64,000 nucleotides of DNA from Candidatus Oscillibacter excrementigallinarum (GCA_019118245.1 DWZJ01000013.1:1-64000); one strand, 5' to 3'. Shown: positions 44,725 through 55,028, counted from the stretch's first letter. Notes: a model not told the origin generated them from the sequence alone. A program made the numbers and translations.

Positions 44725-46164
44725 TTACCAGCTGTGGTGCTGCCAGGACTCCTGGGCGGTCATGGCGAAGTAGCTGTAGTTGGGGGCGGGGCCGCTGTCG
44801 CCCCAGGTGGTGTCGATGTGGTACTCCGTGCCGTCCAGGGTGGCCACGGTCCAGATGTGGGAGCTGTTGGACAGAGCGGTGCAGTCGATGCCCTCCAGCT
44901 TTAAGAGCAGGTTGTAGGCGCCGGTGTACCCGTCGCACACGGCGGTGCCGTTTTCGAACAGGTTGTAGGCGATGTGGCTCAAAGAGCTGTCCCCGGCGCT
45001 GTAGTCGTAGACGCAGTTGTCGCAGATCCAGGTGAAGTAGGCGCGGGCCTTCTCATAGTCCGTCATGGAGGAGGTGATGGTCCCGTCCTCCCACAGGCTG
45101 TCGTGGACGGCGATGGCCGCCTCCATGGCCGCGTCCCGGTAGGAGAGGATCTGGTCCCCGGCGCTGGCGGCGGAGAAGGTGAGGGTGATGGCCCCGTCCG
45201 CGGAGAAGGAGCAGTTGACCGTGTTGTAGCACTGCTCACAATAGGTCTTGACGGCGGCCAGCGCCGTCTCCATCACCTGCCGGGCGGAGACCACGGACAG
45301 GCCGGGATACTGCAGGGTCAGGGTGTTCTGGTTGGAGGAGAGCATATACCGGACGCTCTCGTCCATCTCCGCCGCGGTGGACGGCGCGGCGATGTACGTC
45401 CCCAGGGACACCAGGTCCCCCATGGTGGCGCCCTGGGCGCTCCAGGCCTCCTCGCCCAGGTCCCAGTCCGGCGTCACACGCAGCGCCGGGTCCACCATGC
45501 GGGTCAGCATGGCGGCGGCCGCGCCCCGGGTGATGGGCTGATCCGGCAGGAAGGAGCCGGTGGCGTCGCTGCCCACGGCCACGCCGGTGCGGTACAGGTC
45601 CAGGATGTCCTGGTAGTAAGGGGTATACTCCGTCACGTCGGTGATGAACCGGCGGCTGGCGTAGGCCTGGGTCACCAGGTCCGCGTGGACGGGGGGCAGG
45701 GCCTCCTCCGGCAGGGTGTTTGCCAGTACATGGGCCATCTGGGCCCGGGTGGCGGCGGTGTAGAGCAGCTGATCGAACTCCGTGCCCAGAACGCCCTCCG
45801 CCTGGAGGTAGCGCAGGTACCGCAGGGCCGTGGCCTCCCCCGCCTCGCCCCGATGGGCTTCAGGACCCGCCTCGGCGTCCCCGGTGCGGTACAGGCTGCG
45901 GATGCGGCCGGCGAAGGTCACCACCTGGCCCACGGTCAGGGAGTCCCGCAGGCCGAAGGTGCCGTCGGCCCTGCCTGCCGTCAGGCCGTACTCATACAGG
46001 GCCGTCACATTGTCGTAAAAGGTGGAATCCGCCGTCAGGTCCGGGAACTGGCCGGTGTAAGTCCTGCTGCGGACGAAGTTGTCCGCGCTGTCCTGGGCGG
46101 CCACGGCGGGGACTGTGAGCGCCAGCGCCATGGCCAGGGCCAGGGCAAAGATCCGTTTTTTCAT
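44725..46164 (-). CDS. Secreted SLH-domain + transglutaminase-like protein
   Basis: Signal peptide; SLH-like FPDLTADSTFYDNVTALYEYGLTAGRADGTFG; TGase core GTAVCDGYTGAYNLLL ... SSHIWTVATLDGTEYHIDTTWGD. Confidence 0.85.
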   Translation of the reverse strand: MKKRIFALALAMALALTVPAVAAQDSADNFVRSRTYTGQFPDLTADSTFYDNVTALYEYGLTAGRADGTFGLRDSLTVGQVVTFAGRIRSLYRTGDAEAGPEAHRGEAGEATALRYLRYLQAEGVLGTEFDQLLYTAATRAQMAHVLANTLPEEALPPVHADLVTQAYASRRFITDVTEYTPYYQDILDLYRTGVAVGSDATGSFLPDQPITRGAAAAMLTRMVDPALRVTPDWDLGEEAWSAQGATMGDLVSLGTYIAAPSTAAEMDESVRYMLSSNQNTLTLQYPGLSVVSARQVMETALAAVKTYCEQCYNTVNCSFSADGAITLTFSAASAGDQILSYRDAAMEAAIAVHDSLWEDGTITSSMTDYEKARAYFTWICDNCVYDYSAGDSSLSHIAYNLFENGTAVCDGYTGAYNLLLKLEGIDCTALSNSSHIWTVATLDGTEYHIDTTWGDSGPAPNYSYFAMTAQESWQHHSW

Positions 46165-46216
46165 GACGGCACCTCCTTGTCGGGATTCGGGTGTTGAAGG
46201 GGAGCTTTCGGAGCGG

Positions 46217-47209
46217 TCAGGAGGGGATGTCCAGGTCCTCCATGGTCCGGTCCTCCACATAGGGGTTGAGATAGGTGTTCACCAGGGTCAGGACCTCTTC
46301 CTTGTCCAGATAGATGTAGGGGGAGCGCCACTCGTTGGGCAGGGTGGAGAAGGAGATGTTCTCCGCCCCCATGGAGATGGCCTCCTTCCCCAGCCAGGCC
46401 AGGTTGCCCAGGGTCAGGTCCGTGTCCACATACTGCTGGAAGATCTTCACGAACTGGTCGAGCTTGTCCAGATTGGAGAGGGTCAGCGTCTGCTGGGCCA
46501 CCGCCTTCAGGAAGCTCTGCTGGGTCTGCATCCGGCCGATGTCCTCGCTGCCGTAGCCGCTGCCGTCGTTGTTGTGGCGGAAGCGGACCACCTTCAGGGC
46601 CTCCTCGCCGGTGAGATGCTGCATCCCGGCGCTGAAGTGGATGTGCAGGTCCTGATAGGGGTCGTCGTAGTCCATGTTGATGGGGACGTTGAAGTCCACC
46701 CCGTCGATGGCGTCCACCAGGGCCTCGAATCCGTCCAGGTCCACGGTGACGGTGAAGTCCACCGGGATGCCCAGCTGCTGGGAGATGGTGTCCGCCAGCA
46801 ATTCCGCGCCGCCGGCGTTGTAGGCGTAGTTGATCTTGTGGTTCTTCCCGTTGATGACCGCCTTGGTGTCCCGGGGGATGCTGACGCCGTAAATGTAGTC
46901 GTTCTCCGCGTCCACGGCCACCAGGATGTTGGTGTCGCTGCCGCCGTTGCCGTCATCCACGCCGGAGACCAGGATGGTGTAGAAATAGTCCTTGCGCTCC
47001 AGGTGGGCGGCCTTGGCCGCCGCCTCCGCGTCCTGGACATCCTCCTGGTCGGAGAGGGCTTCCGTCTGGTCGGCGGGCGCGGTCTCCGCCGGGACCTCCG
47101 GGGGACGGAAGAGACAGAAATAGCCTGCGTACAGGGCGGCGGCCACAAAGACCACGAGAAGCAGCAATCTGCTCCAGCTGCGCCGTCTCCGGCGGGTTCT
47201 CTTTGCCAT
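46217..47209 (-). CDS. LCP (LytR-CpsA-Psr) family protein
   Basis: LVSGVDDGNGGSDTNILVAVDAENDYIYGVSIPRDTKAVINGKNHKINYAYNAGG; RFRHNNDGSGYGSEDIGRMQTQQ. Confidence 0.9.
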   Translation of the reverse strand: MAKRTRRRRRSWSRLLLLVVFVAAALYAGYFCLFRPPEVPAETAPADQTEALSDQEDVQDAEAAAKAAHLERKDYFYTILVSGVDDGNGGSDTNILVAVDAENDYIYGVSIPRDTKAVINGKNHKINYAYNAGGAELLADTISQQLGIPVDFTVTVDLDGFEALVDAIDGVDFNVPINMDYDDPYQDLHIHFSAGMQHLTGEEALKVVRFRHNNDGSGYGSEDIGRMQTQQSFLKAVAQQTLTLSNLDKLDQFVKIFQQYVDTDLTLGNLAWLGKEAISMGAENISFSTLPNEWRSPYIYLDKEEVLTLVNTYLNPYVEDRTMEDLDIPS

Positions 47210-47338
47210 ATCCAAAACGCTCCTTGCCTCCGCGGCGGTGCCGCGGGAGTTGTCCTTCGTAAGATTTACATAATAACTTTGCCCATTATAAAACGAGATG
47301 GGGAAAAACACAAGAGAAAAATCGCCCTTTCGGACCGC

Positions 47339-47577
47339 TCAGGAGAGGAGCGTGCCGGCTCCGGCACGCCGCAGGCTGCTGGAAGATCCCTGCGGATGTT
47401 TCCAGCAGCCTAAAAATGCCGTTACGTTTGTGCCGGTCCCCGGCACAAACGTCCTCGCTCCGCTCGCCGCACACCTTGCTCCGCAAGGGTTTGCGGGGCA
47501 TTTGATCTGACACGGGGCGGGCGCCGCTCCCCTCGTGCTCCCCCGGCTCGCCTTTATGCCCGCACCCGGGCCATCGC
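47339..47577. other. Hairpin-dense intergenic region
   Basis: CGTGCCGGctCCGGCACG; GGCTGCTGGAA...TTCCAGCAGCC; GTTTGTGCCGGtccCCGGCACAAAC. Confidence 0.6.
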
Positions 47578-47850
47578 TCAGCATTCTCCCGGGTCTTCCC
47601 GGCCCTCCTCCGGCACCAGCTGCTGCAGCAGGGTCTTGATGTCGGCCAGCAGCTGGTTCTGATAGGAGAGGGCGCATCGTATGTAGTGGAGCGCCGGGTC
47701 CAGGTCCTGGGCCGGCTCCACGCCCTCCACCGGGTGGGGCCAGCGGCGGACGGGGGGCTCCGGCGTCACCGGCGCTGCGGCGGCCGGCGCTGCGGCCGGC
47801 GTGGACCGGACCGTGCGGCAGCGGCAGCGGGACTGATTTGCCATATCCAT
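47578..47850 (-). CDS. Small hypothetical protein downstream of spoIIID
   Basis: 90 aa ORF, co-directional with SpoIIID gene. Confidence 0.5.
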   Translation of the reverse strand: MDMANQSRCRCRTVRSTPAAAPAAAAPVTPEPPVRRWPHPVEGVEPAQDLDPALHYIRCALSYQNQLLADIKTLLQQLVPEEGREDPGEC

Positions 47851-47890
47851 TCCTCCGTTGCAGTCGTTCTATGACCAGTCTATGCGGATC

Positions 47891-48139
47891 CTACTCCCCG
47901 CGATACTTTTTCCGGGTGGCGATGCCGCCCCGGATGTGCCGCTGGGCCTTGTTCACCTCCAGGACCTCCTTCACCTGCAAAAACAGCGCCCGGTCGAACT
48001 GGGGCAGCCGCTCGGAGATGTCCTTGTGCACCGTGGACTTGCTGATGCCGAATTTCTGTGCGGCGGCGCGGACCGTGGTCCGGTTTTCGATGATGTACTG
48101 AGCGAGCCGCTGGGCCCGCTCCTCCATGTTACCCTTCAA
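47891..48139 (-). CDS. spoIIID: Sporulation transcription factor SpoIIID
   Basis: RAQRLAQYIIENRTTVRAAAQKFGISKSTVHKDISERLPQFDRALFLQVKEVLEVNKAQRHIRGGIATRKKY. Confidence 0.95.
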   Translation of the reverse strand: MKGNMEERAQRLAQYIIENRTTVRAAAQKFGISKSTVHKDISERLPQFDRALFLQVKEVLEVNKAQRHIRGGIATRKKYRGE

Positions 48140-48291
48140 AACACAACACTCCCCGCCTCTTGTTGCTCCATCCTATGCGGGGAGAAAATGGGATATGCGC
48201 GGACCGGGCGGGAAACGGGGCGCGTCCTGCTCTCTTTTTCAGACGCGGAACGGCCCGTCCAGGTTTCCCGGGACGGACCGTTTTTGAACAT

Positions 48292-49467
48292 TTATTTTTT
48301 CAGCTTCTGGATCTTCTCCAGCCGGTTCAGGGCCTCGTTGAGGGTGTCGTCGTTCTTGGCGAAGTGGAGGCGGATCAGGTGGTTCACCGGCTCCCGGAAG
48401 AAGCTGGAGCCGGGCACGGCCCCCACGCCCACCTCCCGGGCCAGGTTTTTGCAGAACTGCAGGTCGCTCTCATAGCCGTACTCGCTGATGTCCAGCAGCA
48501 CGTAGTAGGCGCCCTCCGGGTCGTTGTGGGCGATGTGCAGGTCGTCCAGGCCCTTGAGGAACAGGTCCTTCTTGTGGGTGTACTTGGCCAGCAGGCCGTC
48601 GTAGTAGTCCTGGCCGAACTCCAGGCCGGGGATCACCGCCTCCTGCAGGGGCGCGGCGCAGCCCACGGTCAAAAAGTCATGGACCTTCTTGGCCCGGTCG
48701 ATGATCTCCTCCGGCGCGATGATGTACCCCAGCCGCCAGCCGGTGATGGAGTAGGTCTTGGACAGGGAGGAGCAGGACAGCGTCCGGTTCCACATCCCCG
48801 GCAGGGTGGCGAAGTAGGTGTGCTGGTGGGGGGCGTAGACGATGTGCTCATACACCTCGTCGGTGATGACATACGTATCGTATTTGGTGGCCATCTCCGC
48901 GATGGTCAGCAGCTCCACCCGGGTGAAGACCCGGCCGCAGGGGTTGGAGGGGTTGCACAGCACCAGGGCCTTGGGCCGCTGGCGGAAGGCGGCCTCCAGC
49001 TCGTCCACGTCGAAGGTGAAGGCGGGCGGGTGCAGGGGCACATAGATGGGCTCCGCCCCGGAGAGGATGGTGTCCGCCCCGTAGTTCTCGTAGAAGGGGG
49101 AGAAGACGATGACCTTGTCCCCGGGGTTGGCCACGGTCATCATGGCGCACATCATGGCCTCGGTGGAGCCGCAGGTGGCCACGATCTCCTTGTCCGGGTC
49201 GATGGTGCGGCCCATGTAATGGGACTGCTTGCGGGCCAATGCCTCCCGGAAGTTCTGGGCGCCCCAGGTGACGGAGTACTGGTGGGGCCCCTCCTGGGCC
49301 ACCTGGGCCAGCCGGTCCAGGATCGCCTGGGGCGGGTCGAAGTCGGGGAAGCCCTGGGACAGGTTCACCGCGCCGTATTTCAGGGAGACGCGGGTCATCC
49401 GCCGGATCACGGAATCGGTGAAGCTGGCGGTGCGTTCGGAAAGAGGCTGGGGCATGGTCAAGATCAC
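48292..49467 (-). CDS. PLP-dependent class I/II aminotransferase
   Basis: NLSQGFPDFDPP, LCNPSNPCGRVF, SLSKTYSITGWRLGY (catalytic Lys). Confidence 0.9.
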   Translation of the reverse strand: MILTMPQPLSERTASFTDSVIRRMTRVSLKYGAVNLSQGFPDFDPPQAILDRLAQVAQEGPHQYSVTWGAQNFREALARKQSHYMGRTIDPDKEIVATCGSTEAMMCAMMTVANPGDKVIVFSPFYENYGADTILSGAEPIYVPLHPPAFTFDVDELEAAFRQRPKALVLCNPSNPCGRVFTRVELLTIAEMATKYDTYVITDEVYEHIVYAPHQHTYFATLPGMWNRTLSCSSLSKTYSITGWRLGYIIAPEEIIDRAKKVHDFLTVGCAAPLQEAVIPGLEFGQDYYDGLLAKYTHKKDLFLKGLDDLHIAHNDPEGAYYVLLDISEYGYESDLQFCKNLAREVGVGAVPGSSFFREPVNHLIRLHFAKNDDTLNEALNRLEKIQKLKK

Positions 49468-49644
49468 TCCTTAATTTGAGACAGATGAAAGGGTCGAAGC
49501 CGCGAACGATCACTTTCAGTATACCACGCCCCGGGGCGGCTGTCACCTCTGAAATCCAAAAATGCCGCGGCGCCTGATGCGAAAAAACGTTGGGAATCCG
49601 GCGGGAGTGTGCTATAATGGTACGGTGAGAAAGGGGGCGCAGCC

Positions 49645-50406
49645 ATGCGCGTTGCATTTTCCAGCCTGCTTGCGGAGGGAAGGCCCTTCCTGGGGACCTT
49701 CGTCCAGTCCGCCGCGCCGGAGTTCGTGGAGGCCGCCGGCTATGCCGGGTTCCGGTTCGCGGCCGTGGACCTGGAGCACACCTACTACGGCCCGGAGAAG
49801 ACCGCGGAGATGGTCCGGGCCGGGGAGGCGGCGGACCTGTGCGTCCTGGCCCGGGTGCCGGCCCTGGACGCGGTGTGGATCAAGAAGTGCCTGGACATGG
49901 GGGCCTCCGGCGTCATCGTGCCCAATGTGGACACCGCCGCACAGGCGGCGGAGGCGGTGCGGCTGTGCCGTTTCGCCCCGGAGGGCGGACGGGGGGCCTG
50001 CCCCGGCGTCCGGGCCAACCGCTACGGCGCCGGCGGCACCGAATACTACGCCAAGGCCAACCGGGAGGTGGCGGTGATCCCCCTGGTGGAGTCCCCGGAG
50101 GGGGTGCGGAACTTCCCGGAGATCGTCCGAACGCCGGGGATCTCCGCAGTGTTCCTGGGGCCGGTGGACCTGTCGGTGGCCATGGGCCGGGGCGGGGACC
50201 CGGACGACCCGGCGGTGCGGGCGGCCCTGCTGGACATGATCGGCCAGGCGAACCGGGCCGGCGTGCCGGCAGGGGCCCTGGCGGTGGACCCCGCCTTTGC
50301 CCGGACGCTGCTGGCCCAGGGCCTGGACTTCCTGGCCTACGGCATCGACACCATCCTGATGTACCAGAAGTGCCGGGAGATCCGGGAGCAGGTGCTGGGG
50401 GAGTGA
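49645..50406 (+). CDS. HpcH/HpaI-family aldolase
   Basis: GTFVQSAAPEFVEAAGYAGFRFAAVDLEHTYYG, SVFLGPVDLSVAMG-like motif (AVFLGPVDLSVAMG). Confidence 0.88.
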   Translation: MRVAFSSLLAEGRPFLGTFVQSAAPEFVEAAGYAGFRFAAVDLEHTYYGPEKTAEMVRAGEAADLCVLARVPALDAVWIKKCLDMGASGVIVPNVDTAAQAAEAVRLCRFAPEGGRGACPGVRANRYGAGGTEYYAKANREVAVIPLVESPEGVRNFPEIVRTPGISAVFLGPVDLSVAMGRGGDPDDPAVRAALLDMIGQANRAGVPAGALAVDPAFARTLLAQGLDFLAYGIDTILMYQKCREIREQVLGE

Positions 50407-50454
50407 ACCATTCGTTTTCCAAGGCAACATGACGATAGAAAGGAAGCGGTACAC

Positions 50455-50976
50455 ATGAACGAGACACTGAAGGTTTTGCGGGAGCGCCGGAGCGTCCGCA
50501 GGTACAAGGCGGAGCAGATCCGGGACGAGGAACTGAACGCCATCCTGGAGGCGGGCACCTGGGCCCCCTCCGCCAAGGGGCTCCAGACCTCCGTCATGGT
50601 GGTGGTCCAGGATCCGGAGACCATCGCCTACCTGTCCAGGATGAACGCCGAGATCCAGGGCAATCCCGGCACGGACCCCTTCTACGGCGCCCCCACCGTG
50701 GTGGTGGTCCTGGGAGACGGGGAGAAGCTGAACTGGCTCCAGGACGGCTCCCTGGTGATGGGGAACCTGATGACCGCCGCCGCGGCCCTGGGCCTGGGCT
50801 CCTGCTGGATCAACCGGGCCATGGAGTTCTTTGACCGGCCGGAGGGCAAGGAACTCCTGAAAAAGTGGGGCCTGCCGGAGACCTACCGGGGCGTGGGCAA
50901 CTGCATCCTGGGGTACGTGGAGGGTGATCTGCCCGCTCCCAAGCCCCGGAAGGACGGCTGGATCCACCGGGTGTGA
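50455..50976 (+). CDS. Nitroreductase-family flavoprotein
   Basis: [46 protein letters not shown]. Confidence 0.9.
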   Translation: MNETLKVLRERRSVRRYKAEQIRDEELNAILEAGTWAPSAKGLQTSVMVVVQDPETIAYLSRMNAEIQGNPGTDPFYGAPTVVVVLGDGEKLNWLQDGSLVMGNLMTAAAALGLGSCWINRAMEFFDRPEGKELLKKWGLPETYRGVGNCILGYVEGDLPAPKPRKDGWIHRV

Positions 50977-51142
50977 CGGACACACAGGGCGGCGGGAGCA
51001 TCTCCCGCCGCCCCGCTGTTTTGCGGCGGCCCGCTTCCCCCTTGCGCCGGCGGGGAAATTGCGATACACTGGACGGGAGAACACGAAGGCGCCGCCCCGG
51101 GAGACCGGAGGGACGGCCGCCGTTTGGAAAGGAAGGAGCACC

Positions 51143-52219
51143 ATGCCAGATATCACCGCGGTGACCCACGCCCAGAACATCCGCTACGACCGGAAGGCGG
51201 AGGCCCTGTACATCATCGACCAGACCCTGCTGCCCATCGAGGAGAAGGAGATCTGCCTCCAGACCATCGACGAGATGGTGGAGGCCATCCGGGCCCTGCG
51301 GGTCCGGGGGGCGCCGGCCATCGGCATCTGCGCCGCCTACTGCATGTATGTGCTGGCCAAGTCCATCCGGACGGAGGACCGGCCCACCTTTTTGAAGCGC
51401 CTCAGCGACTACGGCCAGCAGCTGGAGGCCTCCCGCCCCACGGCGGTGAACCTGGGCTGGGCCATCCGGGAGATGATGCGCACCGCCCTGGAGCACGTCC
51501 ACGACACCCGGGGCCAGATGCTGGACGCCCTGTACGAGCGGGCCGTGGCCATCCATGAGGACGACATCGCCAAGTGCAAAGCCATCTCCGAATACGGACT
51601 GAGCCTGCTGAAAGAGGGGGACGGCGTGCTGACCCACTGTAATGCCGGGCCCCTTGCCACCTCCCGGTACGGCACGGCCCAGGGCCCCTTCCTGCTGGCG
51701 GCGGAGCGGGGGATGCACATCCGGGTGTTCGCCGACGAGACCCGGCCCCTGCTCCAGGGAGCCCGGCTCACCAGCTACGAGCTCCAGCGGGCGGGCGTGG
51801 ACGTGACGCTGATCTGCGACAACATGGCCTCCATCGTCATGAAGAACGGCTGGGTCCAGGCCTGCTTCGTGGGCTGCGACCGGGTGGCCGCCAACGGCGA
51901 CACCGCCAACAAGATCGGCACCTCCGGCGTGGCCATCCTGGCCAAGCACTACGGCATCCCCGTCTATGTGCTGGGCCCCACCTCCACCATCGACATGAGC
52001 TGCCCCGACGGGGACCACATCCCCATCGAGGAGCGGGACGGCGAGGAGATCAAGACCATGTGGTACGAAAACCCCATGGCCCTGCCCGAGGTGAAGTGCT
52101 ACAACCCCGCCTTCGACGTGACGGACCACGAGCTGATCGCCGGCATCGTCACGGAGAAGGGCATCTGCCGCCCGCCCTACACCAAGAGCCTGAAAGCGCT
52201 GTTTGACGACAAGAAGTGA
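51143..52219 (+). CDS. mtnA: S-methyl-5-thioribose-1-phosphate isomerase
   Basis: [51 protein letters not shown]. Confidence 0.95.
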   Translation: MPDITAVTHAQNIRYDRKAEALYIIDQTLLPIEEKEICLQTIDEMVEAIRALRVRGAPAIGICAAYCMYVLAKSIRTEDRPTFLKRLSDYGQQLEASRPTAVNLGWAIREMMRTALEHVHDTRGQMLDALYERAVAIHEDDIAKCKAISEYGLSLLKEGDGVLTHCNAGPLATSRYGTAQGPFLLAAERGMHIRVFADETRPLLQGARLTSYELQRAGVDVTLICDNMASIVMKNGWVQACFVGCDRVAANGDTANKIGTSGVAILAKHYGIPVYVLGPTSTIDMSCPDGDHIPIEERDGEEIKTMWYENPMALPEVKCYNPAFDVTDHELIAGIVTEKGICRPPYTKSLKALFDDKK

Positions 52220-52266
52220 CAACGAACCGGGATATCTGACATCTACATTACAAGGAGGAATCAAAA

Positions 52267-53001
52267 ATGGCCATCAAGGAATCCCCCTCCGCCTCCATCG
52301 CGGCGGAAGAGAGCCAGATCGCGAAAGCCGTGCTGATGCCCGGCGACCCCCTGCGGGCCAAGTATGTGGCGGACCATTATCTGGAGGACGTGGTGTGCTT
52401 CAACACCGTCCGGAACATGCTGGGCTACACCGGCACCTACAAGGGAAAGAAGCTCTCCGTCATGGGCCACGGCATGGGCGTGCCCTCCATGGGCATCTAC
52501 AGCTATGAGCTGTACCAGTTCTTCGGCGTGGACACCATCATCCGCATCGGCTCCGCCGGCGGCATCGGGGACGATGTGAAGGTCCGGGACGTGGTCATCG
52601 CCCTGGGGGCCTCCACCAACTCCCACTTTGCGGACCAGTACCGGTTCCCCGGCCAGCTGTGCGCCACCGCAGACTTCGGCCTCCTGCGCTCCGCCGTGGA
52701 GACGGCGGAGGCCATGGGCGTCCGGGCGGACGTGGGCCAGGTGTTCACGGCGGACCAGTTCTACAATGACAATCCCGATGCCGGGGCCATGTACCGCAAG
52801 TTCGGCATCCTGGCGCTGGAGATGGAGACCGCCGGCCTGTACTGGACGGCCCAGCGGCTGGGAAAGCGGGCGCTGAGCCTGCTGACCATCTCCGACCACA
52901 TCTTCACCGGGGAGTCCCTCTCCGCTCAGGAGCGGCAGGACTCCTTCCACGAGATGATGGAGATCGCCCTGGAGACCGCCTGGAAGTCCCTGGAGGGGTG
53001 A
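52267..53001 (+). CDS. deoD: Purine-nucleoside phosphorylase (DeoD type)
   Basis: VLMPGDPLRAKYVADHYL, GHGMGVPSMGIYSYEL, LEMETAGLY. Confidence 0.95.
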   Translation: MAIKESPSASIAAEESQIAKAVLMPGDPLRAKYVADHYLEDVVCFNTVRNMLGYTGTYKGKKLSVMGHGMGVPSMGIYSYELYQFFGVDTIIRIGSAGGIGDDVKVRDVVIALGASTNSHFADQYRFPGQLCATADFGLLRSAVETAEAMGVRADVGQVFTADQFYNDNPDAGAMYRKFGILALEMETAGLYWTAQRLGKRALSLLTISDHIFTGESLSAQERQDSFHEMMEIALETAWKSLEG

Positions 53002-53004
53002 GCT

Positions 53005-53298
53005 ATGGCCCTGTTCGGAAAGCGGGAGAAGGCCTATGAGGTCTGGGGCGACAAGCCCCGGTGGAAGGAGGCCAGGGCGCGGCTGAAGGACGCCGGCATC
53101 AAGATCATGGAGACCGGCTACTACGAGACGGAGGCGCCCCTGTGCGGCTGCGGCGCCAAGCTGGACCACCGGGACTTCGGCCCCAACGGCAAGATCGACC
53201 GGCTGACCTACTACATCTCCGTGAAGCCGGAGGACGTGGCCCGGGCCAAGGAGCTGCTGGCGGATCTGGTGAAGCCGGCCCATGTAGTGCCCCAATAA
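53005..53298 (+). CDS. Conserved small hypothetical protein
   Basis: 97 aa co-directional ORF 4 nt after deoD stop. Confidence 0.6.
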   Translation: MALFGKREKAYEVWGDKPRWKEARARLKDAGIKIMETGYYETEAPLCGCGAKLDHRDFGPNGKIDRLTYYISVKPEDVARAKELLADLVKPAHVVPQ

Positions 53299-53308
53299 CC
53301 GCAAAAAA

Positions 53309-53345
53309 CGGGAACCCCGCCGGAATTTTCCCGGCGGGGTTCTCC
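53309..53345. terminator. Terminator after deoD operon
   Basis: GAACCCCGCCGG-aatttt-CCCGGCGGGGTTC. Confidence 0.75.
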
Positions 53346-53358
53346 TCTTAAATATGAT

Positions 53359-54438
53359 TTACTCCGCGGTGATGGGGAACACCACGCCGCCCACGGAGAT
53401 GGAGGCCATCTCCTCCATGGGGATCACCTCCGAGAACATCTCGCCCTTGGAGCAGACGGTGACGCCGCCCTCCGGGCCGATGCTGCCGCCGGCGTTGGAG
53501 AGGTCCACCACCGTGCCGTCGGTCAGGGTCAGCAGGATCTCCACGTTCTCGAAGTACCGCGCCATCTGGCGGGAGTCCTCCTCGCTCTGCCGGCCGCTGC
53601 CGCTGTCGCTCCAGACCACCTCGCTGTCCACAGTGTAGTCCACCTTGTAGGCCACGGGGGAGAGGGTGATGCCGTCGATGGTGAAGGTCATGCCGCCCTG
53701 GGTGAAGGTCTCCCGGTTCCCCAGGGTGACGGAGCTGTCCTCATAGGCCATCTCAAATTTGACCTTCCACTTGCCCTCGATGACGGGCACGGCCTCGCCG
53801 GTGGCCTCGTCCCATGTGCAGATGTCCTCGAACACGCCGGTGGCGGTGCAGTCGTTGATGGGCACGTCGGCGCTGATGGTCTCCACCAGCTGGATGGAGC
53901 TGGCCGCCGGGTCCTCCACCACGAAGCGGCTGCCGCCGTGGCTGCCCCCCAGGACGTTCAGATCCGTGCCGTTTCCGCGGACCAGCAGCATGTCGCCGCT
54001 GATGTCCTCCGGCAGCAGGCGGGTGCCGTCGTCCCGGCTGATGGTGTAGACGATGACCGCGTTGTACGCGTCGCCCATGACGGCGTCGGCGGTGACGGTG
54101 ACGCCATTGTCCGTGTCAGAGGCCCCCACGGGGTAGCCGATCTTGTCGATGATCTCCGTCTGGGCGGGGGCGCCGCCGAACAGGGGCGAGAACACCTCCA
54201 CCGCGGATTTCAGGATGCCGGTGGCCCCGGCAGTGCCCACCGCCAGCACCAGCACAGCAGCGGCGGCGATGAGGGCCATCCGGCGGACAGGCCGATGATG
54301 GGCGCGGGTGCGGCGGGCAGTCTGGGTCTGCCGCTGGGCCGCCTCGGCGGCCCGCCGGGCAATGGCCTCCTTCTGCGCGTCGGTAAAGTGCAGGGCGTTC
54401 AGGGACTCCTGATATTCAAACTGACTGTTCATAGCCAT
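53359..54438 (-). CDS. DUF4179-type membrane protein (probable anti-sigma factor)
   Basis: Cytoplasmic N-terminus, single TM (MALIAAAAVLVLAVGTAGA), large extracytoplasmic beta-rich region; partner of ECF sigma gene. Confidence 0.75.
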   Translation of the reverse strand: MAMNSQFEYQESLNALHFTDAQKEAIARRAAEAAQRQTQTARRTRAHHRPVRRMALIAAAAVLVLAVGTAGATGILKSAVEVFSPLFGGAPAQTEIIDKIGYPVGASDTDNGVTVTADAVMGDAYNAVIVYTISRDDGTRLLPEDISGDMLLVRGNGTDLNVLGGSHGGSRFVVEDPAASSIQLVETISADVPINDCTATGVFEDICTWDEATGEAVPVIEGKWKVKFEMAYEDSSVTLGNRETFTQGGMTFTIDGITLSPVAYKVDYTVDSEVVWSDSGSGRQSEEDSRQMARYFENVEILLTLTDGTVVDLSNAGGSIGPEGGVTVCSKGEMFSEVIPMEEMASISVGGVVFPITAE

Positions 54439-54904
54439 ATCCTCCCAAAAGTTCTTTCAGCTTCGTCCGGCCCCGGGCCAGCCGGGTGTGGACGGTGGCG
54501 GTGGGGATGCCTAAGATCTGCCCGATCTCGGCGGCCTGATACCCCTCGTAATAGAAGAGGTAGATCACGGCCCGGTAGAGGGGTGGCAGCTGGTTCACCG
54601 CCTCCAGCACGGACCCGTCGCTCTCCTGGGGGGCCGGGACCTGCATCCCCTCGTCCAGGGCTTGGGACCGCTGCCGCCAGGGGCTTTTCAGCAGGTCCTT
54701 GCAGGCGTTGGCCGCCATCCGCAGGATGTAGGCCCGCTCGTGCTCCGGGCTCTCGAATTCCCGGGGCTCTGTCAGCAGCTTCACGAACACCGTCTGGCAG
54801 ATGTCCTGGGCGTCGTGGGTGTTTTTCAGATAGGTGTAGCTGAGGCGGAGGATGGGGTCGGCATAGGTCTTGGCCAGCCGCTCCGCCTGTTCCATGTAGT
54901 CCAT
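54416..54904 (-). CDS. ECF-family RNA polymerase sigma factor
   Basis: ILRLSYTYLKNTHDAQDICQTVFVKLL region 2; LPPLYRAVIYLFYYEGYQAAEIGQILGIPTATVHTRLARGRTKLKELL region 4. Confidence 0.92.
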   Translation of the reverse strand: MDYMEQAERLAKTYADPILRLSYTYLKNTHDAQDICQTVFVKLLTEPREFESPEHERAYILRMAANACKDLLKSPWRQRSQALDEGMQVPAPQESDGSVLEAVNQLPPLYRAVIYLFYYEGYQAAEIGQILGIPTATVHTRLARGRTKLKELLGGYGYEQSV

Positions 54905-55028
54905 GTTCTCAACTCCTTTGGAGCGCTCTCACCCAGGATACGATCCGGCGGGGGAAAAACTTTCAGGGAACGGGGATATTTTTTTCAGGGCAGGAAAAAG
55001 GCGGCCGGGGGGCCGCCCTTTTGGGGAC

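Noticed and set aside
47286-47677. Short ORFs (70-112 aa) in the hairpin-dense region
   Set aside because: They overlap several inverted repeats on both strands and lack RBS or domain support; more likely non-coding.
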